Below, piece after piece: positions 46,934 through 62,390 of a stretch of DNA of 64,000 nt. The translations under genes and the position numbers were made by a program. The DNA is taken from the NCBI GenBank assembly GCA_036023115.1, contig JAYKKT010000064.1:6952501-7016500 (forward strand). The letters run 5' to 3'. The stretch is from Brasenia schreberi. Its lineage: Eukaryota; Streptophyta; Magnoliopsida; Nymphaeales; Cabombaceae. A model generated the notes under the pieces. The model ran no database searches, had not been told where the DNA came from, and worked only from the letters and a program-made list of their open reading frames with translations. Numbering within the stretch: the first letter of the stretch is position 1; each line of letters begins with the position of its first letter.

Positions 46934-47100
46934 GAGGAGTTGCTCAAGTTTAGTACTAGAGCGACAATCCGATACTATATATGACTTTAAAAATAGGATG
47001 TAAGTCTTAAAGTGTTGGGACCTACTAGATTCATACTAGAACAAGATGAACTTTTGGGGGCCTAAGCAGTTGCCCTAATGGCCTTACCCACGAGTCACCC
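46934..47100. mobile_element. MITE family M2, copy 3
   Basis: It begins GAGGAGTTGCTCAAG and ends GTTGCCCTAATGGCCTTACC then ACGAGTCACCC, parallel to copy 2. It follows directly on the 46,229-46,890 tandem repeat. Confidence 0.5.
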
Positions 47101-47531
47101 ATGTACATATATTCAACTAGATGATTCAACCCAACCCCAACCAGTTGGCAGCTTGTCTTGCTAAATCTACACTATACAAGTTGAACCGACCTTATGTTTC
47201 AAACAAACTTTGAAATATAATGTTATTAATAACCTAATCCTTTGCATTTTCTATACAATATTCGAGTTTGTTTTATGTTCTATTTTGCTTCAAATTTTTT
47301 GAATGAAAAGAAGATTTTTTATGATCAAATTTACATGGATTTGATCCAATTTAGTTATGGACGGCAACTTGGTCTTTCATTCATCACATTCTAAACTGTT
47401 TTCATATAAGAATACTGATTCTACCACACAAAATAGTCTGTTATTGGAAGTAGAGGCGCAATACATGATCATTATTGCGTGCTCTTGAAAGTTATTTGCA
47501 AAAGATAAAGGGCTCAATGAGATCCAAAGAG

Positions 47532-48568
47532 TAGGGGTGTTCATGGGACCGCTAGAACCAAACTGAATTAAATCAGCGGCTCGGTTCTATATGTCTGGTG
47601 GTTTGGTTGGGTTTGGTTCTAGATGGAAAAAATTCTGGTGGTTCGGTTCATGGTTCCAGTATTGGATTATATGTATAGAAAGATATTTGAAAATGTTTAA
47701 GCATATATCCATGTACACATTGTACCAATTTCTTTATACATATATATAAAGATATGAGCGTGAACCCTCTTATCAAACGTTAATACTAATGATGCGTTTA
47801 TTTGGTTCATTTGATGTGGTGAGGGCACCGTGCAGTGTTAACGCAATTCTCTCCATCTGATTTTGTCTAATCAAGACATCCTCTATTTTATCCAACTCAC
47901 ATACATAAATGTTTAAGTGATTCAGAGAATATATATGAACATAATATATTATTGACTTCGAAAATGAAGGTATTGTGGGTAGCATCTGATATACCCAACT
48001 CAGATGCGGACTGGTTGGTTACGTAGAAGGAAACTAAGTCATTCTATTACCGTTAATGATATAGTTGAAATTAGGAAGAGATTGAACCTATCTTCATGTC
48101 GTTATGAGAAGCTGATATTAGAAGGAAAAATCAATGATTGAGATCATCAAGTGAAAAAAATAATTTGTACCAATTACATTTATTGCAAAAGTATTAACAT
48201 ATTCAATTTTGCTTTTGAGATTTGAACTTCAACGACCGATCAAACGGTTGAGATCTTTGATTCTTTTTAAGCATTAATTGATATGCACATGAACTCTTCT
48301 CTCTCTCTCTCTATACACACACACACATATATATGTATATTACGATATTACTAAATGATTCTCAACTCTAACTACAAAGTACTTTGTATCCAACCAAGAG
48401 AGAATTAAATAATGTCTGAGAAGACTATGTATATAAGGTTATAAACTTGTATATATATAATCTATATAAGTTTACATATATAAGTTTCATAACCTTATAC
48501 ACATATACAATGTGAATATATATAAAGTTTATATACTTATATGGATTTAAATTTTGACAAGTTTATAA

Positions 48569-48626
<58 letters not shown>

Positions 48627-48879
48627 TTTTATAACCTTATATACATATAAAATGTGAACCACAAATCCAAACAATCTAATGGCATAATATATTGTATTTA
48701 ACAAAATCCTTAAATTAGTAGAACCGCAGTTGAGAACTGAACCGGGCAGGCCATTCAGTTTGGTTTGGTTCGGCCATAGCACGGTTCGATTTGATTCCCT
48801 AAAAATTGAGAAGCAAAACTAGCCGTTCGGTTTGAGGTTGAAGCTAAAACCAAACCAAATCAAACCGAGAACACCCCTA
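47532..48879. mobile_element. hAT-like non-autonomous element, about 1.35 kb
   Basis: TAGGGGTGTTC at the left is the exact inverse of GAACACCCCTA at the right. The flanking 8-mers CCAAAGAG (47,524-47,531) and CCCAAGAG (48,880-48,887) differ at one position, as expected of an 8-bp hAT TSD. Both ends continue into GGTTTGGTT / AACCAAACC-rich DNA. The interior holds an (AT)n tract at about 48,576-48,623 and no transposase. Confidence 0.7.
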
Positions 48880-48887
48880 CCCAAGAG

Positions 48888-50153
48888 GGTGCGTTCATGC
48901 TTTAGTACGTGCAAGAGACTGCTATTGAATTTTAGTGGACTGCAAATCCTGAACTCTACTATGTACAACTCATAAGCACTAAGAGATGTCAAGGGATCGT
49001 CTACATCATATATTCAACTCAATTATGAACCGGATTATTTGGATTAATTAGTATGTGAAGCCATATCCAAACACTAAGAGGATTCAAACTTGTGTTTTAC
49101 TTATTCACATATATCTAATATATATTCAACATTATACATTTATTTAGTTCTCCTTCGATTATGGATTAGACTTCTTGGCCTTCTATTTTTGTGGCAAAAC
49201 CCCTTTCTGATTCAACTGAATTAAACTAAGCGTAGGATTAAGTATGGGTTCAATCGGGTGCTCACATTAGAACTACGATGGTGGACTTCCACATCGGACT
49301 TAGGGTTTGGCTCCGAATTCAGCAACCGTATTATTGAGAATTGATTGGATTTTGTGTAGTTTTAAATAAATCCGAATTTCATTACCAAATTATCAAGTTG
49401 ATTTGGATTTTGCAATATCCTCAAATAAACCCATTGCTTAATTACCTGCTTCAAAGTTAGGGATGACAATGGGGCAGGCCGGGGACGGGTATACCCATGC
49501 CCCGACCCCATATCGAAACCTCAATTTTCTTTCCTGTACCCCTCTGTTACCAGCAGAAAAAAAGAACCCACAGCCCGTACAACAACCGGGTTGGGTATGG
49601 TTACGGGTTGAGTACTTGTCACATACACACACAACCTTTTTGCATTATAACACTAAATATAAAATTCGGGTTGGGTACTTGTTATCCTATACCCGTCCCG
49701 TACCGGTCAAAGAGATCTGGTATCGAACAATAATTCCGTGCCTACTCCGAATGAGGACAACCCGGTTGCAGTAGCCCATTTATCTGTACGTGCCTACCTC
49801 CATCCATACCTCCTTGTCCGCACAAGAAACGAAGGCGAAAAAGTTGCTCCTTTCTGTGTGACAAGCAAGAAAACGATTTGACGCCCGCCTGACTATGAAT
49901 TCAAATTTTCAACCCTTCATTCATTGAGTGCAACTCAAATGCATAGTCAAAGTCTTCAATTGTGAGGGCAAGGAAAGGCCGTGGTAGGGTCGGATCCAAC
50001 CATTACCCAAACCCAGTTTATCTGAATCTTGCTTAATTGGATTGGTTCATGTTTAAGGTTTAATGGAAAACCTTATGATATATATATATATACACTAATA
50101 AAACTCCACTATATATTTGGAATCGAAGCTGTGCTGGAATCAAATAATTCAAC

Positions 50154-50157
<4 letters not shown>
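48888..50157. other. Gene-poor stretch with a hAT-type end
   Basis: AGGGATGACAATGGGGCAGG at 49,458 with ACGGGTATACCC and later GGTTGGGTACTTG resembles the 5' end of a GGGATG-type hAT MITE. I did not find its right end. No gene was recognised. Confidence 0.4.

Positions 50158-50217
<60 letters not shown>
50158..50217. repeat. (GA)n microsatellite
   Basis: About 60 uninterrupted bases of GA repeats. Confidence 0.95.
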
Positions 50218-52358
<2,141 letters not shown>

Positions 52359-52639
52359 CACGGTTGATGCTTTAGCGCAAAAAGACTCAGTGAGTCAGAC
52401 CTGTTATAAAATACGGACAAGAGGTTTCCAACCCAAAGAGAGGCACAGAATTTTGCAACAGCTTTGAGGCGTACAATGTATCACTATCAGCTGGAACTAG
52501 AGCTCTAAAACGAGCCAAGCTCCGCCTGTTTGTGGCTCGTCTCACTAATTGTTGCTTGTTCATGGCTTTAACCGTAACTTGCACTAAGATGCCCTCCAAG
52601 TTACATGTACTTAACATGAGCTTCCTCCTTTATTTATAT

Positions 52640-52840
52640 TTATATATAGTGCCAAATGCTCAAATCTCATTCTTGACTCAAATCAATTTCATCATCTCAA
52701 CAGTTCATATACCGTCCTATTTTTTAGATGATAAAGTAAAGTACAATGATATTTTTAATGCAAATCCCTATTGTTAATCATGCTAATCTAACATTGAAAA
52801 TGTTTGAGTAGATTTGAGGTGTACCTACCAATAATGTATA
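52640..52840. repeat. Dispersed non-coding repeat, copy 2 (inverted)
   Basis: Read on the minus strand it has CTCAAATCTACTCAAACATT followed by a CATGATTAACAATAGGGATTT block and AGTACTTTACTTTATCATCT-like DNA, paralleling 4,715-5,110. Confidence 0.55.
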
Positions 52841-53716
52841 TATTCATTGAAAACATAAAGTTCTAGGTTATTTAAACTATATATAAAACTAAAACTTTTG
52901 GGTCGGTTGAAGATATGTACAAATTACATCAAGCTTATCCCGGAGCCTTTCAGTTGGTTCCTGAGATCAGTGGAAATTAACAAGCTAACCATGTACCAAG
53001 ACGAGATGAGAAATGAAGAACCAGCTCACTAATTTCGTAGCCGGCCTAACCACAACGTGCATGTAATGGTGTCTGTAAAACGAGCTTAATTTGATCCGTT
53101 CACTATTGTTATGTAATGTGACGGCCTGAGCTTGAGGCTCACTATGTTTAACCGACACGCTAGACGAGTAGAGTCACAAGACAAGCTTTCACGTTCATTA
53201 TCATCTTGTTTATAACTCATGGAAAGAAAATGAATAAGCTTCGCTCTTCTACAATTTTTTGCAGCGTCTATGGAATGATATAAAATATACACACTGGCAC
53301 AAGAAACTTCTACCAAAAAGGAAGGCAAAAGCTCCTCTTCATGCTGAATGCTTATACAAATTGAATTCCTGCAATTTCTAGATAGTTTCGATCCATCAAA
53401 CCGTAGTTACCATCTTCCATGGCGATGGGAGTTTTGGTTCTGGAATGTCAGTAAGTTCTGCAATTTCAGAAACGTATCATTCATGAGACCCATTCCTGTA
53501 ATTACCTCCAAATCCTCCTTTTCTTAGCAGCCACCAGTCCACCTGCGTGTGGATGTGGAATGTTTGCTGGTTTTCAAAGATCACCATTGTTGCGACATCT
53601 ACTTGACACACCAATCCACTGTCGCCCCAATTTCTTCACCTATTTCTTTGATCATCACCTATTTTGGTAGGAAAAATGACCACTGGTATCCGTAATGGTG
53701 AGGGTGTTTTTGACAG
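52841..53716. other. No recognised feature
   Basis: Unique-looking sequence with short unsupported frames. This interval is absent from the second copy of the tandem duplication. Confidence 0.4.
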
Positions 53717-55420
53717 TTTGGATTCTCCGTTCATCTATTGAGCAATCAGAATCTGTTTCTCAAGCATCGTCGGTTGCCTTGTGAGGGCTGCGGCCATTTT
53801 CACTTGCTTCCATTTTCAAAGACGAACCACAACCTTCTTGAAACGTAGCACCGTCACGAGATGTCAGATTAGGCGGAAGGTCATTGAACGACTTTAATGG
53901 GGCTAGAGTCCAAAAAAAGATATGATTCTCCTTCGAGTTAGACCCTTCCCTCACCTTTTGTGCTTTGAATATCGTAACTGCCTCTTTCTCCAACAGTTCC
54001 AAATGCCGACGATATCGTACCCCACCAATATTCCTCCAAACACCCAACAACGTAAAGGAAAGAAAAGAGAAAAACTATGTCAGAACAAACCAAAATGTTA
54101 CAGGTTTTATCGAAATCCAGGTTATACTCGTGTTCTTTAGGTAATATGTGATCGCCACATAATCTTCAAGAACGTTGGAGAATCTGCGCCAGCTCTCACT
54201 AGAATAACGTCACCCGTCTTCTTTCCCTCGCATGGAGCTCACATCTCTCTGAGGTCTCCGCCCTTCCAAAGATTTACTACCACTCTGGGTTGACAATCTC
54301 ACAGTTGTGAGATGAAAGCTCCTTCATGCCGAAATCTAGCCACCAGGAAGAAAACCATTGGGCTCCCAAGTCTCTCCAGGAGGACCAACGTCGAGTAGGT
54401 GAGGTCTTGTAAGAGTTTTTCGAATTATACGCCAAAGAAACATCTCTAAGGTTCAACTTAAACTTCTAGAGTCATTCAAATATTCATCAAATGCTGGGAA
54501 GATGCCCTTTTTTGATGACTACTTGACCATGAAGTCATCTTTAATTTGGACAATCATGTGTTTAATCATGGCTACTGAATTTTTTAGCCAAGCAACCCAA
54601 AAATGTGGCAATTTGTGCCCGGGGAGGTCATTAAAGCCACACGCTCCTGGTCTATATCGGCCAACCGAATTTTACTATACTCAATAGCGTATTCGGGATT
54701 TTTTTGGTGAGGAATACTTGTATTTCGGATGAGACTGGCTTATATTTCACGTCTACAAATCACTTTATTTCCTTCCTTATATACTCAAATCTTAGATCTT
54801 ATGAATTTTTCAGATTTCGGTTTAGGCGTGCATTGTGAAGTTGGTCTGCCACTGATTATACCCTAAATACCCATCCAAAAAAGGGAATTAAAGTAGCGGC
54901 TGTTGAGAAATGCTATTCGCAATGAAATCACCATGGGGTAGAGGATGATGATCTTCAGAATAGCTTTATGCAGTCCCAAGATTATACGAATTCAGATATT
55001 GCCACTTGGTTAAACAACAACTACTATATTGCATAGTGATAAGAGTAGAAGCTAGTGCGGAAAAGTCTACCTAATATCCTTGGTGCTTTGCTTTACTTGC
55101 ATCTTGAGGGATCAATTATCTCTTGCTTTTCCTCATAATTTTAATACTATTGCACTTCATATATTTGACAATGATCAAGAGCCGATTAGATTTTATTCAG
55201 CATGTATTTTCTCGAGGGCCAATCTTTCATCTTCCCAAAGATCTGTGGTGAAATATTCATAATCGAGAATTGTTTCAACGTTCTTCATAAGGTAGATGCA
55301 TCACTTTGATTATGATTAAAAGGATTCATATTTGTCCACTCTACTCAACTTCTTAGAAAAACCTTTTAAATAGGTCATCTCCTCGTAAGTTTCAATTATG
55401 CTAATGTATTTTTAGCTTTG
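53717..55420. repeat. Duplicated segment, first copy (unidentified, decayed coding-like DNA)
   Basis: It matches 62,386-64,000 at high identity. Minus-strand frames such as EKEAVTIFKAQK with NLTSRDGATFQEG (53,970-53,830) recur in both copies, but with indels, so they are not clearly under selection. TYLKGFSKKLSRVDKYESF can be read on the minus strand near 55,375-55,320. I do not recognise the source protein; a decayed transposon is the likeliest origin. Confidence 0.8.
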
Positions 55421-57884
55421 ATAGTAAAGAGAGCAACAACCTTTGGTAGTTGAGACATCAAACCAACAAGTGCTTCCCAAAATTTTCATATATCTCATTA
55501 TGCTTTTGTAAGTGCCAATATCAATTACTTAAATCTGCATTGACCAAACCTTGCAAGCCCTAGTTCTTTTGGTTAAAAGTAAGTTTCATACATTTAGTTT
55601 CTTTTTAGTAATTAGTGTCCATTTTATAATTGGCAGTGTTTTTTTTTCTTGAATTTTCTATATACCTAATAAGAACTCCCACTACATAAATAATATATAG
55701 TCTAGTTGAATCCATAGGATACATAAGTCTGTTAATTTTTGAAACATAAGAAACTCTAATTATTAAATCCTATTCATAATCTGTTTTAGGGGATTGCTTC
55801 TTCCCAAGCTTTAAATAATTCAACAAAAGTGTGCATATCGGTTTCCAGTTATGCATAGAAAAATCTATTTAACACTTCCTTGATAGTCTACAAGTGAACT
55901 TCAAGATTTTAAACATCTCTATCATGAGCAATCTGTATATCAAGTATCCCCAAACTTTTTGCCCCAAACTCACTTAATAGTTGCTTATTAGTTTCTTAAT
56001 CTCCTTCATAGTACGCTGTTGTCTTTCGATCAGTTTGAAATCATACAAACTCTTATTCTTCTTGCATAAAAGGTTTTCTTTTTGTTACTTTATGTATATG
56101 TCTTTCTCTAACTCACCATAAACAACAGTTTGTTTTCATATACAGTTACTTCAAAAGTAGGTCTTAGCATTGTCAATATCTTTCTTTTAATTGAACACTG
56201 GAAGCATTTTTTTTTATCAAGTGTCGCTTTATGATGTCAGTCCATCTCTTATTGTATAACTATTTCTCACATTAATTATTCCCATGTCAATTAGTTTCTG
56301 TGAAACATTCATCTTTATGTACCTTGATCACTTAATAATAGAAAGTTTCTTAAAGGAGAACAATTTTCAAATGGTCATCTAATTATCGTGATTGATCTCA
56401 GTTGGAAAGATAGATAAGATTCTCGTTATCATTGCAGAAGTCTTCTTTGAGCTATAACGCCCCCTTTAGAGATGTGCTACAGTTCTACATGAGCTCTATC
56501 TTTCCTTGTATCATTAAGTCTATAGTATAAATATTCAGGCTAATTTTAATAATACATTTTTTTTGTAAAATTCTTATTTTATTATCCTAAAAATGATATT
56601 CAAAATCGTTAGGACCATACTTACTGAAAAGGCATATTTTAGATGTTTAATTTATTTTATCTATAATCTCAAAATCAACATACATATAAGAAGGACAAGT
56701 AAAGACCTTTAAATGAAGTAAAATACCTTCCTTTTCGATCTAAACCTCTTTCTGTACCTTGTAGTCTCAGTACATGATTAATTAAGTATACTCTTCTATT
56801 GTATTGCTTTTAACGTGTATGGTTTCTAACATTCTTAAATATGTTAATATTATATTCTCCACCCTTATTATATCTCAAGAGAAAATCTTATGTCTTTTTA
56901 TGTTTGTACTTGCATCTTCAACTTTTAAAAGTTGAAAAGACATCAAATAAAGTCATAATAAATGTCCATAGTATAAGAGAATAAGAGAAGCCTCACATTG
57001 GTCTGTACAAGTTCTACTTTTCAAGATTTTATATTTTTTTATTATAGAAAGTATTTCTAAATAAATAAAAAAATCACGTAAGAGGATTCTTCTTATTCCA
57101 AAAGGTACCTTGAACTTGAATCGTGCATGAAGAAATTAAAGGTGCCCTTCTACGAATGTTCTTACACTTGGATGTGGCACTTACAGGAGCTGCTTTTCAT
57201 ACATGCCGCCTTCATAAGATGTAACTTCTTTAATGTTTCTCAACCCTTTTGTTAATTTCATCCCCATCATTGCCCAGAAATTCAAAATTTACCCATTACT
57301 CTTGGCTCATGTACAAGGTTCCATGATACAACCATAGCACTCTTGTAACCTTCAAAAAATCAGGCAGCGATAGTGTATAATAACCCTCAAACTCAAGTTT
57401 TCTTATCGACGAAAGGTTTACCTTCAAATCAAGTATATGGTTAACAACTTTTTCACTTGCATGGACTCCTTTTTAATGGTGATACTTTTGTCACCATTTC
57501 CTATAATGTTTAAAGTCATACATGGGATCATAAATCTTATCTTAGTATGCAACATTGTGGTTCTCCATGTATTCCTTCAATGAATCACATTGAAGTTAGA
57601 TGCTTCAGTTCACAATTTAGGATTTTTCTTCATCGTAAAAACTTAAATTAAGGCATTTTAAATATCTTACTGGAATATGCAAACTTACCATTGCTTTCAG
57701 TTTTCTCCTTCACTACTTCATAATTTGTCTTTTTTATGATGTTTCTTTCCATAGTTTCAACAAGAGAAGAAACCATTCTCAAGAAAGGTAGGTTCTTGCT
57801 ATTAGTTAAGTTTAACTTTCCATGCTAAAGTTGACTTTTGTCATTCTTCATATGTCTAATAGAACCGATTTGATGTAGTCATAA
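55421..57884. other. Gene-free AT-rich stretch, transposon-like but unidentified
   Basis: The base composition and broken minus-strand frames resemble an old retrotransposon, but I found no domain motif I would defend. By the duplication model its second copy lies beyond the right edge. Confidence 0.35.
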
Positions 57885-57993
57885 TAGGTATGGCAATATT
57901 GACCCCACCATATCCGATTCAGGCTCGGGTATGGGGATAAGGTGCTTCAATCTGTACCCGACCATATTCTTGTACCAACCCATACCTCACACA

Positions 57994-58112
<119 letters not shown>

Positions 58113-58269
58113 GTTTGTATATCAATATACACACATATTGTGTACATAAATGTATCTACATATATATGTGTATGTGTACAAGAGTGTATATACATGTATG
58201 TATATACACACATGTGTGTATGTATATAAATGTGTATATATACTTCCACACACATACATACATATATAT

Positions 58270-58405
58270 ATATACATATAGTGATTCATGCTCAAAATAT
58301 ACTCAAACATCACCACTATGTCATCGGTGTGATCAACAGTGGAGATTTGAATTTAAAAAGCGAATTGTAATGTTGTACTTTTCGTATTTCACATTTAATA
58401 CAGAA
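58270..58405. repeat. Dispersed non-coding repeat, copy 3
   Basis: CATGCTCAAAATATACTCAA, ACATCACCACTATGTCATCG and GATCAACAGTGGAGATTTGA match the family order. It lies inside the hAT-like element at 57,885-58,640. Confidence 0.5.
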
Positions 58406-58640
58406 TGATATCATTTGCTTTTTTAATTAAATTTTCACTATTAAACATACTAATAAGACTGTGGAGATTTTTTAGTACATATATATTATTTATATATATG
58501 ACCCATTTTCGTCCCATGCACACACCATAAATGTCGGGGAAAAGCAAACCTGTACCTGTATCACCCCATTAAGGTTCAGGTCTGGGCCAGGGACCAGTAT
58601 ACCTGTCCCTGAGCCTACACAACCCATCTTCATCCCTAAG

Positions 58641-59909
58641 TCACAGTGTAAAAGAAGGCTTCTACTTGTCTAATAATCAATTTATGCATCCAAAAGTCTT
58701 TATGTGTTGGATGCTTTTGATTTATATTTTCAACAACACCTAAGAGCATCCTATAAGGCATTTCCTTGGAAAATTCTTTCACAATTACAACTTCTAATAT
58801 AATTTATGCATTTTCACCAAGATGTAAACCATTATCAATGTAAGCATCCACACTTGTTACTTGTTGCGAATGGTAAATCTGGTTTACATGCCTAAGATGG
58901 TCTGCTAATCATAATTCTTCTTAAACCTCAGAGGGCATGAAGAAGCCACTATGCTTAATTATAAAGAATTTTTACTTAAAATGTTTTTGGAATTGCTAAT
59001 GCTTAACAAATCATCCCGTAAGATTAAGCAAGTTCCTCAGCATGATATTAACACCACCACCAATAACAATCATGGTATCAAGTCTCCTGCTTCTATTGCA
59101 ACTTGATACACTTAATATGAATTTTATAGTTAGTGATTAGTTTTTCTTCTATAACAAGACAATGCCTGAAATACTCCTTCAGCTCAGTAGTCAACTCCAA
59201 CATCATACAAAGAAATAAGATTTTAGAGAGCAACATAAGTATTGTCAATCCATGGTTCATGATTGATTCACTATAATTTAGAGAAATTATTTTATCACAT
59301 GGCTTATTATGTTTGCATCTAAAGACATAACAAGTGCCTACAAATATTAAAAGATTTATATCATTATTTTAGCATAGACAAGAGATGCTTTTCTTATCAC
59401 AACTGTGTCATGAGATCTTAATGAAGTGCTTCTTTTTGCTTTATTTCATCTTTCATACCAATTGACTAATCCATTGCTCAAGGTGCTTATAAGAAGATGA
59501 TAAACTATACAAGTCTCTTCTTAAGCTGTTACACTTGATACAATTTCGAAGTATGCATCAAGTGATGGAAGTAGGAAAAGTTAGGTCTTTTAGTATAAAA
59601 TATTTATCATCAAACTTTATGAATAAATATTGGTTTTCTTTTTTCTTCATGAAGCAATTGTTGCCAACAACACTATAACTTAATTCAAATAGAACTTCAT
59701 CTAGCTCATTGTCTATAATTTCCATCAGATGACCCACGCATAGAGAGCTGCCTTATAGCCTAATACCCAACTTGAGTGTAATCAGATTCAAGCATGTGCT
59801 GTCAACCAAGCCCTTGGCAATTTCTATAACAAATATGGTTTTCCAATTTCACCTTTTGAGAATAAAAGTTCCTTAAAAGATAACCTCCTAAAGTACTTTA
59901 AAAAATCAC
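58641..59909. other. No recognised feature; end of first duplication unit
   Basis: AT-rich, with no domain or repeat recognised. It ends at the junction where homology to intron 6 of the RING gene begins (about 59,910). Confidence 0.4.
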
Positions 59910-62390
59910 CTTTCGGGATCAATAGGTTAATGTTCTGGGTTGGAATATGTTTGTTGTTGGTAAATTAGGACAAAAGAAAAAGGCTATATATTTGAGAACA
60001 TGAAAGGCTTCACAAGGTTAGAAAATGCACTTCTCATGAGAATATCATGATCCAAAACTTTAAATTGTATGCTTTTTCTACTCCTCGACAAGGAATTACT
60101 GTTGTATATGCATTTGATGTTCTTGCATGGAAGTATAAGAAGATTAAAAATGTTTGATGTAATTTAGAAAATTTGTTGAAGAACTTGCTAAGAATGGCTG
60201 GTGGGCTTGCCTGTCCTTTGAATAATATTTTGCTTTCGGTGATGATTTGTGTTGGATAGGTAACTAGTTCCTATGCATAGCTGATGTTGTTTTTCACATA
60301 ATGAAGGTGATGTAGGTGCCTTAGGATGGTGGGTATATTTATCAATTTTGGGTAAATAATTTGTTTATATAGATAGTAATGTGTATCATATGCACATATT
60401 TGTATAGGTCAACCAAGCAGCATCACAATATAACTGGATGCGTGTACACATGCCCTTACACACACATATATTTGGAGAGGGAGAGAGGGGCTGGTGTATA
60501 CAAACCGATGAAGGTACTTGTTGTTTCAACCAAAGGAGATCAACAGTTCATATTGAAAAAATACATACACCCACTCAAAAAGTAAAAAGCATTTTTAGGA
60601 TGTCTGCACCATGTAAAGCAGGAAAGCAAAGAATAATGACCATTTGATCTCTTTCCATCAAATGGTAACGCATTGTCTGCATCGGTTTGCGTACACATAT
60701 ACATATATATAATATATATTGTATGTATGTATATACACATGTGCATTTTTGACATTTTACACTCATAATTCAGAAGACTACAGGAATAGAATATGAAAAG
60801 AATTGAGAACTCACTGTAACCAGGACAAACTTCTCCAAAGCAAAAGTACGTAAATGACAAAAGACAAATTAATAGATCATTGAACAAAGAAAGATAAAAT
60901 CCAAGGTACAGTATAGACGACTCATTTCTTTCTGTTCTATTGCATTCTCTTCACAGGATTGCGGAGTGCTTTTCTTTTTTAGTGTGCACAAAATGGTCCA
61001 ATCCAGCTATTCACCGCCAGACTCATCAAAGGGGACCAAGTTCATCTTCTCAAGCCACCAGATATCTTGATTGGAATAGTGGCCTTGTGGTAACAGCTAA
61101 TGAGGATGAAAGTGAAAACCATTTGTGTGCCCCACAAGATATAGGAGGTCATATTATAAAGATTCCTGTGATCGCCTTCCAGGTTTTGTTTTGTATGCGG
61201 TTACAGGTACTCTCCAGCTAGATATTTTCTTAGACTTCGTGAACAACTAAGTGTTTTCTTTAAAGTTCGAAACTTTGATCTGTTGCCACATTTTCTTCTT
61301 CAGGGTACTGGCGTTTTCTAGCTATGTCAAGATTAGTAGAAAAAATTGTTCTATTACTTAATTCCGGAACCAGTACAGGACGGTATTTCTCTCTATGTTC
61401 TAAACTGCGTGATTATTTTGGGTTCCTGCATCATGGTTCAAGGTAAATGCTTTTTTATTGCCTTATGAAATGCCTCTTTTACCATATAATTGTGGCCTAT
61501 ATGCTTGGATGATTTTGATCACAGGCTACGCTTATTTTCCTTCAGGCTTTTGGGTTGGTGGCCAATTGATGAAAGCAGTAGAGAAGAACAGGGTCGACTA
61601 TTTCATTCGACAAATTACTGGGTAAGCATTTCCATGGTTGCTGTTGCATTCTTCTGTGAAATGTAACCATCACTCTGATAACCTTGCCATCAACCACGTG
61701 CTAATTGCTGAATTTGTCTCTTGGATTCGTATCAATCTTCACCTCCTCAAGTCTCTAAGTTCATTACATTTTAACTGATTCTTTTAAAGTGTCAATTTCC
61801 GTACATTACTGCATACAGAATCTTAGTGAAGAACCTGTTTTCACGCAATACTAGTAATGATTGTCATGGTTGGTAGCATTATCCTTAGCCTGATTTTTGA
61901 GGGTTGTTTTGACCATGATTTCTTACATATCAAGGATCCCAACTTGTAATAATGTTGCAAAGAAGCCTCGGCATTTCAAATAGCAAAATTGTTAGCTTTA
62001 TTCTTTTCCTTAATTTTATGTGATCAGATGTGTTTATTGCTTCATGTACATTGTGTCAAGGTTGCAACTTGACCGTGTCACTTTGTAAGTGCTCCAGCTC
62101 ATGGAACTTTTCAGGATCATGTTATGCACATCTGTTTCTTCTGCTGTTTTAGTTTGTCACGCTTCGAAGGATTGAATTTGCAATATTCCCACTCTTGCCG
62201 CCCTTTTGACAGGTACAACACTTTTGCAGGTCATCCACCTGAGGAGGTGGTCATGAAAATGCCCAAGAAGGATCTTGCTGAGGAGGTATTTATGTTGGTC
62301 CCACTTTCTTTGACATTTGATCTCATTTTATTGTTGGCATAGATGTGCTGATGTTTCTTACTGTAGTTCCTCCTTTTAGTTCCACTTTGG
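59910..62390 (+). pseudogene. Truncated tandem copy of the RING membrane-protein gene (intron 6 to exon 11)
   Basis: This stretch aligns with 39,010-41,564 and contains counterparts of exons 7, 8, 9, 10 and 11. The exon 8 copy (60,957-61,206, 250 bases) is intact with both splice sites. The exon 7 copy (from 60,308) has lost one A after GGATGGTGGG, and its acceptor reads AAG rather than CAG. The exon 9 copy lost 61 bases, including its acceptor and first third, plus one G further on. The exon 10 copy (from 61,546) gained one base near its 3' end. The exon 11 copy (62,213-62,285) has three extra bases, in frame. Exons 1-6 with the promoter, and exons 12-14 with the whole RING finger, are absent. 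It cannot encode the family protein. A transcript from a neighbouring promoter is possible but not shown by the sequence. Confidence 0.9.

Noticed and set aside
53760..54050. Minus-strand frame kept in both duplication copies as a real gene
   Set aside because: The copies are very similar overall, so an open frame in both is not evidence of selection; indels change the frame between them and no family was recognised.
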